From: an uncultured Christensenellaceae bacterium
GTDB taxonomy: Bacteria; Bacillota; Clostridia; Christensenellales; UMGS416
Direction: 5' to 3'
Assembly (NCBI GenBank): GCA_944376795.1
Contig: CALWDW010000001.1
Location: forward strand, 72,915 to 136,914
DNA: 64,000 bases
The translations under genes were made by a program, and so were the position numbers. The notes beneath the pieces are model-generated. The model did not search any database, was not told the origin of the DNA, and saw only the letters and a program-made list of their open reading frames with translations. Position 1 is the first letter of the stretch. Each line of letters opens with the position of its first letter. Shown in pieces: positions 17,087-25,707 of this stretch.

Positions 17087-18520
17087 TTACTCCTTTTCTT
17101 CGGTTCGCGCAGGTGCGTAAACGTGGAAAGACGCCAGAGTGGGCTGCCATCGCGCCGCCGTAATCACAAGGCGCAAGGCTCGCGCCCGCACGCCTTGCCG
17201 TATCACCTTTTTGTAGCCGATCACGGTACCCTGGGCATAGGGGAACCACGTTCCATCGGCCCGCTGGGCCTCCAAGACAAAGCCTTCAATCCGTTGTCCC
17301 TGGGAAACAGCCTCCTGCAAGATCACGGCGCCGATCTCCTTTTCTTCTGGAAAGGTCAGCTCCAGCGCGGCCTGCTCCGTACCCTCGGGCGGCGCCCAAT
17401 AGTGGGACAGATCCTCGTCCCGCGCCCAGTCCGCCTCGTGCCCCGGCGCGGCAGAGGATGCAGTCAGTACTCCCCCGGGATGCAGCGGATACTGGGTCAG
17501 CGCCGCAATTCTCCTTCCCAATTCCTTTAAAACCGACCGGTCGTGTCCGGCAATGCGCCCCTCTCGATTGGGAGGCACATTAAGAAGCAGCGTAGAGTTC
17601 CCTCCAACTGCGTGACAGTAAATGGAAAATAGCGTCTCCGCAGAGCGCACTTTTCCATCCTCTTCCTGATGATAAAACCATCCAGGTCTGATCGAGGTGT
17701 CAACCTCCGCCGGATACCAGCAGAGCGGGCCGGCCCCTGCAATAGCCTCCCGGCTTCCCAGATCCTCCATAGCCGAGGTAAAGCGCCGGGAAAAAGCGGG
17801 GTCATCCTCCTGCTGCGAGACGGCTTGGGTTCGCTCGGCAAGGGTCAAGGAGGCCGGCACCACGCTCCACTCCGAAGCACGGGCCACCCCCGCCTCATTG
17901 CCGCACCACCGAACGTCCGGACCGCAGATGCTGATGCAGGCGTCCTTTTGATACCGACGAATCAGGCTGTAATAGGCCTCCCAATCATAATGCTGCACAC
18001 GGCCGTTCTTCCCCTCGCCGCACGCCCCGTCAAACCAGACGCTGAACAGTGGCCCATAGCCGGTGAGCAGCTCCTCCAGCTGACGGAGATAAAACTGATT
18101 GTATGCATCTCCAGAACCATAGGTTGGCTCATGCCGATCCCACGGGGAAAGATAGATGCCAAATTTGAGTCCCGCCTTCGCGCATGCTTCGGCCGCCATG
18201 GCCACCACGTCTCCCTTCCCGTCCTTCCACGGACTGGATGCCACCGAATAATCGGTATACCGGCTGGGCCAGAGGCAGAAGCCATCATGATGTTTGCAGG
18301 TGAGAATCATCCCGCGCATTCCTGCATCCTTGAGGGCCGCCGCCCACTCCTCCGCGTCCAGGGCTTCCGGACAAAAAAGAGCAGGAGCAGCCGTGCCGTC
18401 CCCCCACTCGCGGCCCGTAAAAGTATTCATTCCAAAGTGGATGAAACCATAGAATTCCGTACTCTGCCACGCCAGCTGTCTGGGGCTGGGCGCAACCTGG
18501 GCCAGCTCACGTACCGTCAT
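17087..18520 (-). CDS. Alpha-L-fucosidase, GH29
   Basis: This 477-residue GH29 enzyme removes alpha-L-fucose from glycans. The catalytic barrel is clear: FIHFGMNTFTGREWG at 27-40, LTCKHHDGFCLWPS at 73-86, and VWFDGACG at 161-168, where Asp164 is the expected nucleophile. A C-terminal discoidin-like (F5/8 type C) domain covers about 345-470. There is no signal peptide, so it would act on imported oligosaccharides. ATG 18520 is preferred over 18538 because GGAGGAGG lies 8 bases before it. It leads the operon with the CBM9-like gene and then hslO. Confidence 0.92.
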   Translation of the reverse strand: MTVRELAQVAPSPRQLAWQSTEFYGFIHFGMNTFTGREWGDGTAAPALFCPEALDAEEWAAALKDAGMRGMILTCKHHDGFCLWPSRYTDYSVASSPWKDGKGDVVAMAAEACAKAGLKFGIYLSPWDRHEPTYGSGDAYNQFYLRQLEELLTGYGPLFSVWFDGACGEGKNGRVQHYDWEAYYSLIRRYQKDACISICGPDVRWCGNEAGVARASEWSVVPASLTLAERTQAVSQQEDDPAFSRRFTSAMEDLGSREAIAGAGPLCWYPAEVDTSIRPGWFYHQEEDGKVRSAETLFSIYCHAVGGNSTLLLNVPPNREGRIAGHDRSVLKELGRRIAALTQYPLHPGGVLTASSAAPGHEADWARDEDLSHYWAPPEGTEQAALELTFPEEKEIGAVILQEAVSQGQRIEGFVLEAQRADGTWFPYAQGTVIGYKKVIRQGVRARALRLVITAARWQPTLASFHVYAPARTEEKE

Positions 18521-18581
18521 ATTACGGTCCTCCTCCATGCCAATGTACAGTGCCGCCGAATATCGCGGGATACTTTTTTAT

Positions 18582-18609
18582 AGTATAACGAATTTGGGCA
18601 AATAATCAA
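18582..18609 (-). promoter_or_regulatory. Promoter of the fucosidase operon
   Basis: TTGATT (18609-18604), a 16-base spacer and TATACT (18587-18582) on minus. It is back to back with the plus promoter at 18664-18692. Confidence 0.6.
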
Positions 18610-18663
18610 CCCCTGGCCGGTTTTCTTACCCCGTGTGCAAGCGCCGTCCTTCTTTCCATCTCT

Positions 18664-18692
18664 TTGTAGTTTTTTGGCGAAATTTGTAATAT
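18664..18692 (+). promoter_or_regulatory. Promoter of the small anchored Cys protein
   Basis: TTGTAG at 18664-18669, a 17-base spacer and TAATAT at 18687-18692. TATAAT at 18691-18696 is an alternative -10 with a longer spacer. Confidence 0.5.
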
Positions 18693-18720
18693 AATAGTAA
18701 ATAGAACTCTTACGAAAGAG

Positions 18721-19128
18721 ATGAGCCGTGCCTTGAAAGAAAAACTACAACGATGCCTTTCCTTCCTGCTCTCCACCTGGTGGATCTGGCTTCTGATTAT
18801 CCTGCTGGGAAGCAAGGGCCTGCAAGCGCTTACAACGCAAAGCCGCTGGCTGGATATCAAACCCCAAATGACGCCGCTTCCCGATTCGGCGGTGCTACAT
18901 CATACGGAGGAAACCCTTTCTCCCATTACGCTAACACCTTCGCCGGCACCGACCCCGCCTGGTCCAGAGGACCTCGTCTATATCACGGAATCGGGCAAGG
19001 CATACCACGCCGATCCAACCTGCTCCCGCATGAAGTCGCCCCAAGCCATTACCCGGCAGGAAGCCGAGGCCATGGGCCGCACGCCATGCAGTCGCTGCAT
19101 CCCCAGTATGGAGGATGCAACGCCTTAA
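18721..19128 (+). CDS. Small membrane-anchored protein with Cys-rich tail domain
   Basis: The protein has 135 residues. A membrane segment (about 16-34, LLSTWWIWLLIILLGSK) is followed by a Pro/Thr linker (about 62-82). The C-terminal domain carries YHADPTCSRM and PCSRC: one Cys, then a CxxC, after a YITESGKAYH lead-in. This arrangement is found at the end of many Bacillota surface or nuclease proteins and may bind a metal; its function here is unknown. The start is uncertain: AAAGAG directly touches ATG 18721, giving poor spacing, but no better start exists before residue 50. The orientation suggests an outward-facing tail. Confidence 0.65.
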   Translation: MSRALKEKLQRCLSFLLSTWWIWLLIILLGSKGLQALTTQSRWLDIKPQMTPLPDSAVLHHTEETLSPITLTPSPAPTPPGPEDLVYITESGKAYHADPTCSRMKSPQAITRQEAEAMGRTPCSRCIPSMEDATP

Positions 19129-19144
19129 CTCTCCCCACTATCTG

Positions 19145-19170
19145 CGGGCGCGTTTTCTCGCCCGTTTCCT
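19145..19170 (+). terminator. Probable terminator after the small anchored protein
   Basis: CGGGCG (19145-19150) pairs with CGCCCG (19159-19164) around an 8-base loop, followed by TTTCCTG. The stem is short and the T-run weak. Confidence 0.45.
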
Positions 19171-19234
19171 GTCGTGCGCAGATGCCACCTTGCTAGGGCA
19201 TCCTATTTCTCGCCTTGGCGCAAGATTATTTCCT

Positions 19235-19262
19235 TTGGCATTGCCGCAAAATATGCTATAAT
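19235..19262 (+). promoter_or_regulatory. Promoter of the C39-like lipoprotein gene
   Basis: TTGGCA at 19235-19240, a 16-base spacer and TATAAT at 19257-19262, preceded by TG (extended -10). Confidence 0.7.
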
Positions 19263-19282
19263 GCTGGGAAGGAGGTGGCTCC

Positions 19283-21202
19283 ATGCAGCCTCGCCGTATT
19301 CATTTGCGCCGCATATATCCCTCGTGGATTCGATATAGCAGTCTTGCGCTTCTGGTAATGGTTCTGTGCGTTATGGCAGGGTGTTCGGACGGTCAGCCGC
19401 CTTCACCAAGCGAACAGGCCCTGACGGAAGCTCCCCAAGACGCCACGCCCCACCCGACGGAGGCCCCCAGCGAGCCGTTGATGGTTTTGGAGGAGCTCTA
19501 TGGCGTGCCCTGCCCCACCATCGCCGGGACCGACCAGGCTGAGGGCATTAACCGCCAGTTGGAGGGCTATTACCGCCCCATCGCCTCTACCATTTCCCGG
19601 TGGTATGCGGCTTCTGGCTACAGCTTTGTGCATACCATCCGTCAGGAAGAGGACAGCTATCTGATCGAAAGTCTGCTGTCCCTCTCTCCGTATGGCTCCA
19701 TCCAGGTAGGAAGCGTCCGCATCCGGGCAGACGGACAGGTATCCTTCCCCTCAGAACCCAATCTCACTGCCTTAGCGGACGGAAACTTCATGCGCAATCT
19801 TGAAACCCTGCTCCGCCTGGGCGTATCCATTCCCTTGGACGGCTATGGGCAAGCTGCTACCAGCGGAGAAATGTACCAGATCTTTGCAGCGTGCTATGAA
19901 TCCTTAGCCCATCAACGGATTGACACGACGCGAATCGTTCCAGAGGTTGAAAACGATTGGGTGCGCAAGGTATTGGCACTGGAGCTACTTGATTATTATC
20001 CTGGCGTTGATTTTCCTACTGACGCCACGCTCTACCTGCAGGATTTGCAAAGCGTTCTGGCCCGCTGGATCGTGGCGGTGGAGAGGGATATCTACCAGCA
20101 GTATTCCCGTGCAGCAACCGTAGAGGACGCGTTGGCTTTGATCGAACTCTTCCTGCAGAGCTGCGCCGCCCAGGAAGGGTCTTCCATACCCGGACTCTAT
20201 GTTCAGGGCAGCGATCCGCGCGTCGCCGAACCGGGCGCGCTGTCTCGGCATCTGCAGTCCATTATTCCGTCCGACTATGGGCAAAGCCCAGACACGGAAC
20301 TGACACGTCTGGATTTGGCAAAGATTCTGGTGTCCGTTTACGAAGACATCTTCGGTGAGATTCGTTGGGACGAAAGCAACGCGTCCCCCGCACCATATGA
20401 TACCCAGGATCCTGCCGCCCTCAAGGCGGCAGCCAGCATGATTATGACCAATTACCCGTCCTACGTAACCTTTGAGCCGGAGCTGGAAGTGCAGTTGTAC
20501 ACACTCCCGGGACTGATGCGCCAGTTTGCCACCCAGACCTACCTGAACGGATTCTACGAAGACGGCTACCTGGAAATCCCTGCCCTAACCACCGAGCATC
20601 TCGTTAAGGTCGCCGTGGACGCCCTGCGGCATTACAAGGACCGGACCCCTTCCACCCTTCCGATGCAGCAGGTTTCCCTGGATCGCGACTGGGATTGGTA
20701 TATGAACCAGTACGAAACGGGCGCCTACAACTATATCAACTGCATGCCAACACTGGCCGCCATGGCCATGAAGTGGCTGGATCAGGATTCAGAGATCACT
20801 CCCCAAGCTCTCCGTGAGCATATCCCGGAAAATACGGGTGGCTGGTATATGTATAATGTGGAGCAGGTGTTTGACGACTATGGTGTCGTGTACACCTCCA
20901 AGTCTGTATCCTTGGAGAATATACTGGCCGATATCGACGCAGGAAACCTGGCTTTTTGCCAGATTAATGAAGGGGATGTCAACCAAAGCGGTCATTGTTT
21001 CATTGTCTACGGTTACCGCCGGCAGGGAGAGAATCTCTGGCTGCTGACCCAGGACCCCGCTTCCGCCTTCACCAACCAATACGGGGAGCCGGTGGGAAAG
21101 CATCGCGTCGTCGATGCCCAATACGGCGTATGGATTATCAGCCGCTTCTCCACCCGCTACCTCAGCATTCCCCCTGCAACCAATCCGCTGTATGTTCCCT
21201 AG
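19283..21202 (+). CDS. Lipoprotein with C-terminal C39-like cysteine peptidase domain
   Basis: The protein has 639 residues and starts at ATG 19283 behind AAGGAGGTGG. A signal segment (20-33) ends in the lipobox VMAGC, so Cys34 would be lipidated and the protein tethered outside the membrane. Residues 35-65 are a Pro/Glu/Thr-rich spacer. Residues about 70-470 match nothing I recognise; one part (LTRLDLAKILVSVYEDIFGEI) faintly resembles S-layer-homology helices. The C-terminal part is C39_2-like, with Cys487 in YINCMPTLAAMAMKW, His571 in SGHCFIVYG and Asp591 in LTQDP in the right order and spacing for a papain-like triad. Substrate unknown; self-processing or peptide cleavage is possible. Confidence 0.75.
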   Translation: MQPRRIHLRRIYPSWIRYSSLALLVMVLCVMAGCSDGQPPSPSEQALTEAPQDATPHPTEAPSEPLMVLEELYGVPCPTIAGTDQAEGINRQLEGYYRPIASTISRWYAASGYSFVHTIRQEEDSYLIESLLSLSPYGSIQVGSVRIRADGQVSFPSEPNLTALADGNFMRNLETLLRLGVSIPLDGYGQAATSGEMYQIFAACYESLAHQRIDTTRIVPEVENDWVRKVLALELLDYYPGVDFPTDATLYLQDLQSVLARWIVAVERDIYQQYSRAATVEDALALIELFLQSCAAQEGSSIPGLYVQGSDPRVAEPGALSRHLQSIIPSDYGQSPDTELTRLDLAKILVSVYEDIFGEIRWDESNASPAPYDTQDPAALKAAASMIMTNYPSYVTFEPELEVQLYTLPGLMRQFATQTYLNGFYEDGYLEIPALTTEHLVKVAVDALRHYKDRTPSTLPMQQVSLDRDWDWYMNQYETGAYNYINCMPTLAAMAMKWLDQDSEITPQALREHIPENTGGWYMYNVEQVFDDYGVVYTSKSVSLENILADIDAGNLAFCQINEGDVNQSGHCFIVYGYRRQGENLWLLTQDPASAFTNQYGEPVGKHRVVDAQYGVWIISRFSTRYLSIPPATNPLYVP

Positions 21203-21228
21203 CAGCGGCAACAAAGAAGGAGGTTCCC

Positions 21229-22512
21229 ATGTTAACCTATACCGAACCATCCCGCGAGCTCCCCATCCGCGCACAGGTTGATGTCCTGGTGGTAGGAAGC
21301 GGCCCGGCAGGGGTTTCCGCCGCGATTTGGGCCGGACGGCAGGGAGCGTCCGTCTTACTCCTGGAGCAGGCCGGTATGGTGGGCGGCATTGCAACGGCCG
21401 GCCTCATGAGCCACTGGACGGGCAGCACCCAGGGGGGCTTTTACGAGGAGATTTTGGATCGCTCCCAGGATTCCCCCGACGCCCGCACAACCATCAATCC
21501 CGAAAAGCTGCGGTCCGTCCTGCTGGAAATGCTCCTGGAAGCCGGCGTCCAGCTCCAGCTCTACACCTTTGCCTGCGGCGCCATCGTCGAGCAAGGTGTG
21601 CTGCGTGGCGTCATCACCGAAAGCAAATCTGGACGAGAAGTTTTTCTGGCCCACACGGTTATTGATGCATCCGGGGATGGAGACATTGCCGCCAAGGCCG
21701 GCGTCCCCTTCGTCATGGGCAGAGAAAGCGACCACAAAATGCAGCCCATGACCCTTATGTTTAAGGTTGCGGGCGTGGATGAGGATTCCATTGAGCACCT
21801 GCCAGGCAACTTCGAGGATAACTATGTATATCCCATGGGGCCGGGACAGGATTTGGCCCGGGCGCATATTCCCTTTCCGGCTGGGCATCTGCTCCTCTAT
21901 CGGAGTACGCTTCCCGGCGTGATTACCTGCAATATGACCAATGCCATTGACCTGGACGGAACCCAAGTGCAGGATCTCACCCGGGCCGAATGGATCTGCC
22001 GCCGCCAAATTCCCATCATTGTGGACTTTCTGCGGCAGTACATTCCCGGCTTTTCCCATTGCTACCTCCACAGTTCGGCCAGCCTTATGGGGGTTCGGGA
22101 AACCCGGCACTTTGAAGGCGTCTATACTCTCACCGAAGAAGACATCCTGCAGGCCCGGCTTTTTGACGACTGGATCGTTACCCATGCCCATTTTAACTTC
22201 GATGTCCACAATATTACTGGCTCTGGACTTGACGCCACCGGCGTCCAAGAGCATTTCCAGCAGAGCGAGGGCTACAGTATCCCTTACCGGTGCCTGCTGC
22301 CCAAAGAAATCGATGGGCTCCTTCTGGCAGGACGAGATATTTCCGGTACCCACATGGCCCACTCCAATTACCGCGTCATGCCTATCTGCGCCAATATGGG
22401 CCAGGCTGCCGGCATTGCAGCCGCCCTCTGCGCCCAGCAGGGAATTCAGCCCCGGCAGCTGGATGTTCGTGCGGTACAGCAGATTCTGATGGAGCACGGC
22501 GTGCGCCCGTAA
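21229..22512 (+). CDS. FAD-dependent oxidoreductase (FAD_oxidored family)
   Basis: ATG 21229 is chosen because AAGAAGGAGG lies just upstream; this gives 427 residues and avoids overlap with the lipoprotein gene. Residues 18-45 form a Rossmann nucleotide fold (VLVVGSGPAGVSAAIWAGRQG, then LLLEQ). The middle has the DASGDGDIAAKAG block that contacts FAD in this family, and the end has LLLAGRDISGTHMAHSNYRVM and MGQAAGIAAALC. Members often lie in glycan-use loci and their substrates are mostly unknown. No signal peptide; probably cytoplasmic. It follows the lipoprotein by 26 bases and may be read through from it. Confidence 0.85.
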   Translation: MLTYTEPSRELPIRAQVDVLVVGSGPAGVSAAIWAGRQGASVLLLEQAGMVGGIATAGLMSHWTGSTQGGFYEEILDRSQDSPDARTTINPEKLRSVLLEMLLEAGVQLQLYTFACGAIVEQGVLRGVITESKSGREVFLAHTVIDASGDGDIAAKAGVPFVMGRESDHKMQPMTLMFKVAGVDEDSIEHLPGNFEDNYVYPMGPGQDLARAHIPFPAGHLLLYRSTLPGVITCNMTNAIDLDGTQVQDLTRAEWICRRQIPIIVDFLRQYIPGFSHCYLHSSASLMGVRETRHFEGVYTLTEEDILQARLFDDWIVTHAHFNFDVHNITGSGLDATGVQEHFQQSEGYSIPYRCLLPKEIDGLLLAGRDISGTHMAHSNYRVMPICANMGQAAGIAAALCAQQGIQPRQLDVRAVQQILMEHGVRP

Positions 22513-22575
22513 GCCTATGGAGAGAGGCGCTCGCCTTCCATGGTTTCTCTCTAGTTTCCACAATGTGCACAAACA

Positions 22576-22600
22576 AGCCGGCATTCAAAGCCGGCTCTCT
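22576..22600 (+). terminator. Weak hairpin after the FAD oxidoreductase gene
   Basis: AGCCGGC (22576-22582) and GCCGGCT (22590-22596) form a 7-bp stem with a 7-base loop; the tail CTCTATGTG is not T-rich. The rest of the gap 22513-22774 shows no gene and no confident promoter. Confidence 0.35.
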
Positions 22601-22774
22601 ATGTGTCTGGGCACCGTTGAGAAAGCTTCACGCATGCCCACATAATCTGTCCAAAAATACAAAAATAGGACTAAATCCAAGCAAAACCCTCTAGGCAAAC
22701 TTGACGGAAACCTATACAATGAAATGTGCGTCCAAAGCATAGGCCAATGGCCACCCAGGAAAGGACTGATACCC

Positions 22775-24082
22775 ATGCGTTACGATGATGACCCGTACAT
22801 GAAAGACAGACCCGGCGATGGCAGCTCCGGAAACCAGTCGGACCGCCTCCGCAGACCGCAGCCGCGCGGCATATATACGTCCACCCGGACTTCGCCCGGC
22901 GACAGGCCCGCTTCAGAACCAAGCTCCCATACCAGGAGCCGGTACACCGACGATTCCAACCGGCGCCCCACGAGTACCGGCCGTCCCCCTACTTACCGCC
23001 AGTATGCCTCTCAAGGCCACTCCGCCGCGCCCTCACACCGCGCCGCAGTGCAGAAGAAAAACGCACCGATCTGGCAGCTGGTGGTTATGGATATCTCGCT
23101 GATTTGCGTAGGGCTTTTGGTCTTTGCGTATTTCCATCATGTCCGTCCCGTAAAGGGCATGCAGTCAGGCACAGTGCTTCCCACGCCTCCCAGTACCGTT
23201 ACCACAACGGCGGCCCCCTCCGCAGAAGAAAGCCTTAATCCCCAGGCAAGCCTGGATCCTACGGCCACACTCTCCCCGGACGGCACGCCCGCCCCGGAGG
23301 AAACGCCAGCACCTCAGATTGATACCAGCGGCATGTGGGGCGCCAAGTTTGCAGATAAGTTCACCACGGGTGATGTTATTAAGACCGAAAACTCCTACCA
23401 AAGCACCAATGTCAATATTCAAATCGATCAGGTGCAGCGGGACGGCATAACCTACTACGTAGCGGATATTTACCTGCGGGACATTCAGTACTTTAAGACA
23501 GCTTTTGCGGAGGATACCTTTGGTCGCAACCGTGACGAAACAGTCAATATTGCTAACAATCACAATGCCATACTGGCAATATCCGGTGATTACTGCGGCA
23601 TGCGTAATGAGGGGATCGTTATCCGTAATGGCGAACTTTTCCGTGAAAGCCAGGACAGCATGGATGTGCTGGTCATGTACCACGACGGTACCATGCAGAC
23701 CTATAGTCCCGGTCAACTGGATATGGATACCATCAAGTCCACCGGCGCCTACCAGGCCTGGGATTTTGGACCTATGCTCCTCAATAACGGCCAGGTAATG
23801 ACCGAGTTTAATAGCAACCTAAATCCTAAAAACCCACGCAGCGCCATCGGCTACTACGAACCTGGCCACTATTGCCTGGTCGTAGTAGACGGCAGGCAGG
23901 AAGGGTATTCGGTTGGTATGACCCTGCAGGAAATGAGCCAAATGTTTTACGATCTCGGCTGTACGGTGGCATACAATCTGGACGGCGGTCAGTCGGCCGT
24001 CATGGCCTATGACGGTCAGGTTCACAGCCAACCCTATGGTGGAGGGCGTTCCATTAGCGACATCATTTACATCGCGGAATGA
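22775..24082 (+). CDS. Membrane-anchored phosphodiester glycosidase (NAGPA-like) domain protein
   Basis: The protein has 435 residues from ATG 22775, which has AAAGGA 10 bases upstream; an in-frame start at 22793 is possible. Residues 1-97 are a hydrophilic Arg/Ser/Pro-rich cytoplasmic tail. A single membrane helix lies at about 99-121, then a Pro/Thr/Ala-rich stalk (about 130-190), then an outside NAGPA-type domain (about 195-435) ending in NLDGGQSAVMAYDGQ and GGGRSISDIIYI, the family signature. In other bacteria such domains cut or modify sugar-1-phosphodiesters of cell-wall polymers. It is followed at 14 bases by a small membrane protein. Confidence 0.85.
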   Translation: MRYDDDPYMKDRPGDGSSGNQSDRLRRPQPRGIYTSTRTSPGDRPASEPSSHTRSRYTDDSNRRPTSTGRPPTYRQYASQGHSAAPSHRAAVQKKNAPIWQLVVMDISLICVGLLVFAYFHHVRPVKGMQSGTVLPTPPSTVTTTAAPSAEESLNPQASLDPTATLSPDGTPAPEETPAPQIDTSGMWGAKFADKFTTGDVIKTENSYQSTNVNIQIDQVQRDGITYYVADIYLRDIQYFKTAFAEDTFGRNRDETVNIANNHNAILAISGDYCGMRNEGIVIRNGELFRESQDSMDVLVMYHDGTMQTYSPGQLDMDTIKSTGAYQAWDFGPMLLNNGQVMTEFNSNLNPKNPRSAIGYYEPGHYCLVVVDGRQEGYSVGMTLQEMSQMFYDLGCTVAYNLDGGQSAVMAYDGQVHSQPYGGGRSISDIIYIAE

Positions 24083-24096
24083 GGAGGAACCCTACC

Positions 24097-24288
24097 ATGC
24101 GCAAAATACTTCCCCACCTCACCATCGTACTGGCAGGTATGTTTCTGGTCTTCTATGTCCTGGACATCTTTAACGAAGCCATGAACTTCGTAGGAAACCG
24201 GATTTCAAAGAATCTTCTGGTAATTTTCTGCATCAGTGCCTTGCTTACGGCAATTTTGGCTATCAGCCAAGACAGAAAGCGCCACTGA
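24097..24288 (+). CDS. Small two-helix membrane protein
   Basis: The protein has 63 residues from ATG 24097, chosen because GGAGG lies 9 bases upstream; the ATG at 24079 overlaps the preceding gene and has no such site. Two hydrophobic helices are clear (about residues 7-29 and 43-58), joined by FNEAMNFVGNRISKN, with a charged QDRKRH tail. No family recognised. The tight spacing after the NAGPA-like gene suggests the two proteins work at the same membrane site. Confidence 0.65.
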   Translation: MRKILPHLTIVLAGMFLVFYVLDIFNEAMNFVGNRISKNLLVIFCISALLTAILAISQDRKRH

Positions 24289-24347
24289 CCAAGGCTTGCG
24301 GACTAACCAGAAAAGCCGCTAAACTATTCTTGCGGAGATAGACTCCC

Positions 24348-25637
24348 ATGTTTCACCACCGCCGTACTAGCGAAACGCCCCTGCAGAGGTTGGATCGCCG
24401 TAATACCATTCTCATGATCCTGGATGGTACCCTCTTCTGGATCGGGCTGGCCTTTTTGGAGACCAATACTGTCATATCCGTTTTCCTACAGAAGACATCT
24501 GGCAGTGCCGCGCTGGCCGGCCTGGCCGTAACGCTGATGAACTTCATGCCCACCGTGGGACACTTCTTTTTCGGGCTGTTCATCCGGCGGCTCCGGAGTC
24601 CCCACCGCTTTATGTCCATCGTAGCCATCTTTTCCCGTCCCCTCATTCTGCTCATGCTCCCTATTCTACTGCGCGGCGGTTTAGGACCGGTATCCGCTTG
24701 GGCCTTCTTGGGAGTATACGGACTCTTTATGCTGGCCGACGGCTTCGTCGGCCTGGTATGGACGGAGCTGAGTGCGCGCACACTGCAGCCGCAAAAACGA
24801 GGCATGGTGGTTAGCTGCCAGCGTATATTGTCTGGTCTCATCGGCCTGGCCGCCGGGACAGTCATTCGCAGGATTCTGGCCAGCGTGCTGCCCGACGCCC
24901 AGCAATTTGCTGTTATCTTTGCCATAGCCGGCGTGTTCTTCTGCTTGGACGTATGCGCCCTGGTCCTGATGCGGGATCATCCCGACTACCAGCCGCAGCT
25001 CGATCTTCCTATTCCCCACATGCGCCAGTATGTCATGGGCTTCATCCCCCTCTTCCGTGAGAGCCGTGTTTTCCGCCAAATCATGCTTACCCGGATCCTT
25101 TATCTGATGGGCATGATTGCCTCTCCCCTGTATATTCTTTATGCCGCCACGCTGAACATTCCCGCCTCTTGGCAGACGTATCTCTTTTACATGCCAGTTT
25201 TAGGCCAGACCTTGGGAGGGTTTTTCTGGGCCTATGCCAGCATGCGCCGCGGATACCCTTGGGTTATCCGCCTTTCCCAGTGGTGCAATCTGTTGGTTGC
25301 CTGTGCCAGTGTGACGGTATGGCTCCTGCCACTGCCGCCGGCTCCTGCCATGTTCCTCATCTCTCTTTGTATGGCGCTTCTCAGTGCCAATACCAACGCG
25401 TATATCGGATACAACAACCATCTCATCGACATGGTACCCCAGAAAAAGCTGGCCTCTTACCTCGTTCTGCAAAGCATGCTGTTGGCACCCTTTACCTTTG
25501 GCTCCACTTTGGCAGGCGGCATGAGTCAAATTATGGGCTATGGCGCCGTATTCGTTATCGCACTGGGTATCAGCCTGGCGGGGCTCTTCCTGTCCCTGCG
25601 GTATTTCCGGCCGGCAGATGATTCTTCCCCCTCTTAG
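24348..25637 (+). CDS. Major facilitator superfamily transporter
   Basis: The protein is a 429-residue polytopic membrane protein with about 12 hydrophobic helices and a basic loop after the second helix pair (FFFGLFIRRLRSPHRF, about residues 73-88), as in MFS carriers. A central cytoplasmic loop (about 200-225, LMRDHPDYQPQLDLP) splits the two halves. It belongs to the broad sugar/drug carrier group; the substrate cannot be told. GGAG lies 10 bases before ATG 24348. It ends the plus-strand island and is followed by a terminator. Confidence 0.85.
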   Translation: MFHHRRTSETPLQRLDRRNTILMILDGTLFWIGLAFLETNTVISVFLQKTSGSAALAGLAVTLMNFMPTVGHFFFGLFIRRLRSPHRFMSIVAIFSRPLILLMLPILLRGGLGPVSAWAFLGVYGLFMLADGFVGLVWTELSARTLQPQKRGMVVSCQRILSGLIGLAAGTVIRRILASVLPDAQQFAVIFAIAGVFFCLDVCALVLMRDHPDYQPQLDLPIPHMRQYVMGFIPLFRESRVFRQIMLTRILYLMGMIASPLYILYAATLNIPASWQTYLFYMPVLGQTLGGFFWAYASMRRGYPWVIRLSQWCNLLVACASVTVWLLPLPPAPAMFLISLCMALLSANTNAYIGYNNHLIDMVPQKKLASYLVLQSMLLAPFTFGSTLAGGMSQIMGYGAVFVIALGISLAGLFLSLRYFRPADDSSPS

Positions 25638-25652
25638 CGCCCAGTACATAGC

Positions 25653-25688
25653 AAAGGCAGGAGGCCGTCACCGGCCCCTGCCTTTTTG
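25653..25688 (+). terminator. Terminator after the MFS gene
   Basis: AAAGGCAGG and GGCC arms pair with GGCC and CTGCCTTT across a short loop, followed by TTTTT on plus. It lies between convergent genes. Confidence 0.8.
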
Positions 25689-25707
25689 GTTTATGTGCTG
25701 CAGCAGG

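Noticed and set aside
21355..22584. 409-codon minus-strand open frame
   Set aside because: It is antisense to the FAD oxidoreductase, which has the GxGxxG fold and a good ribosome binding site.
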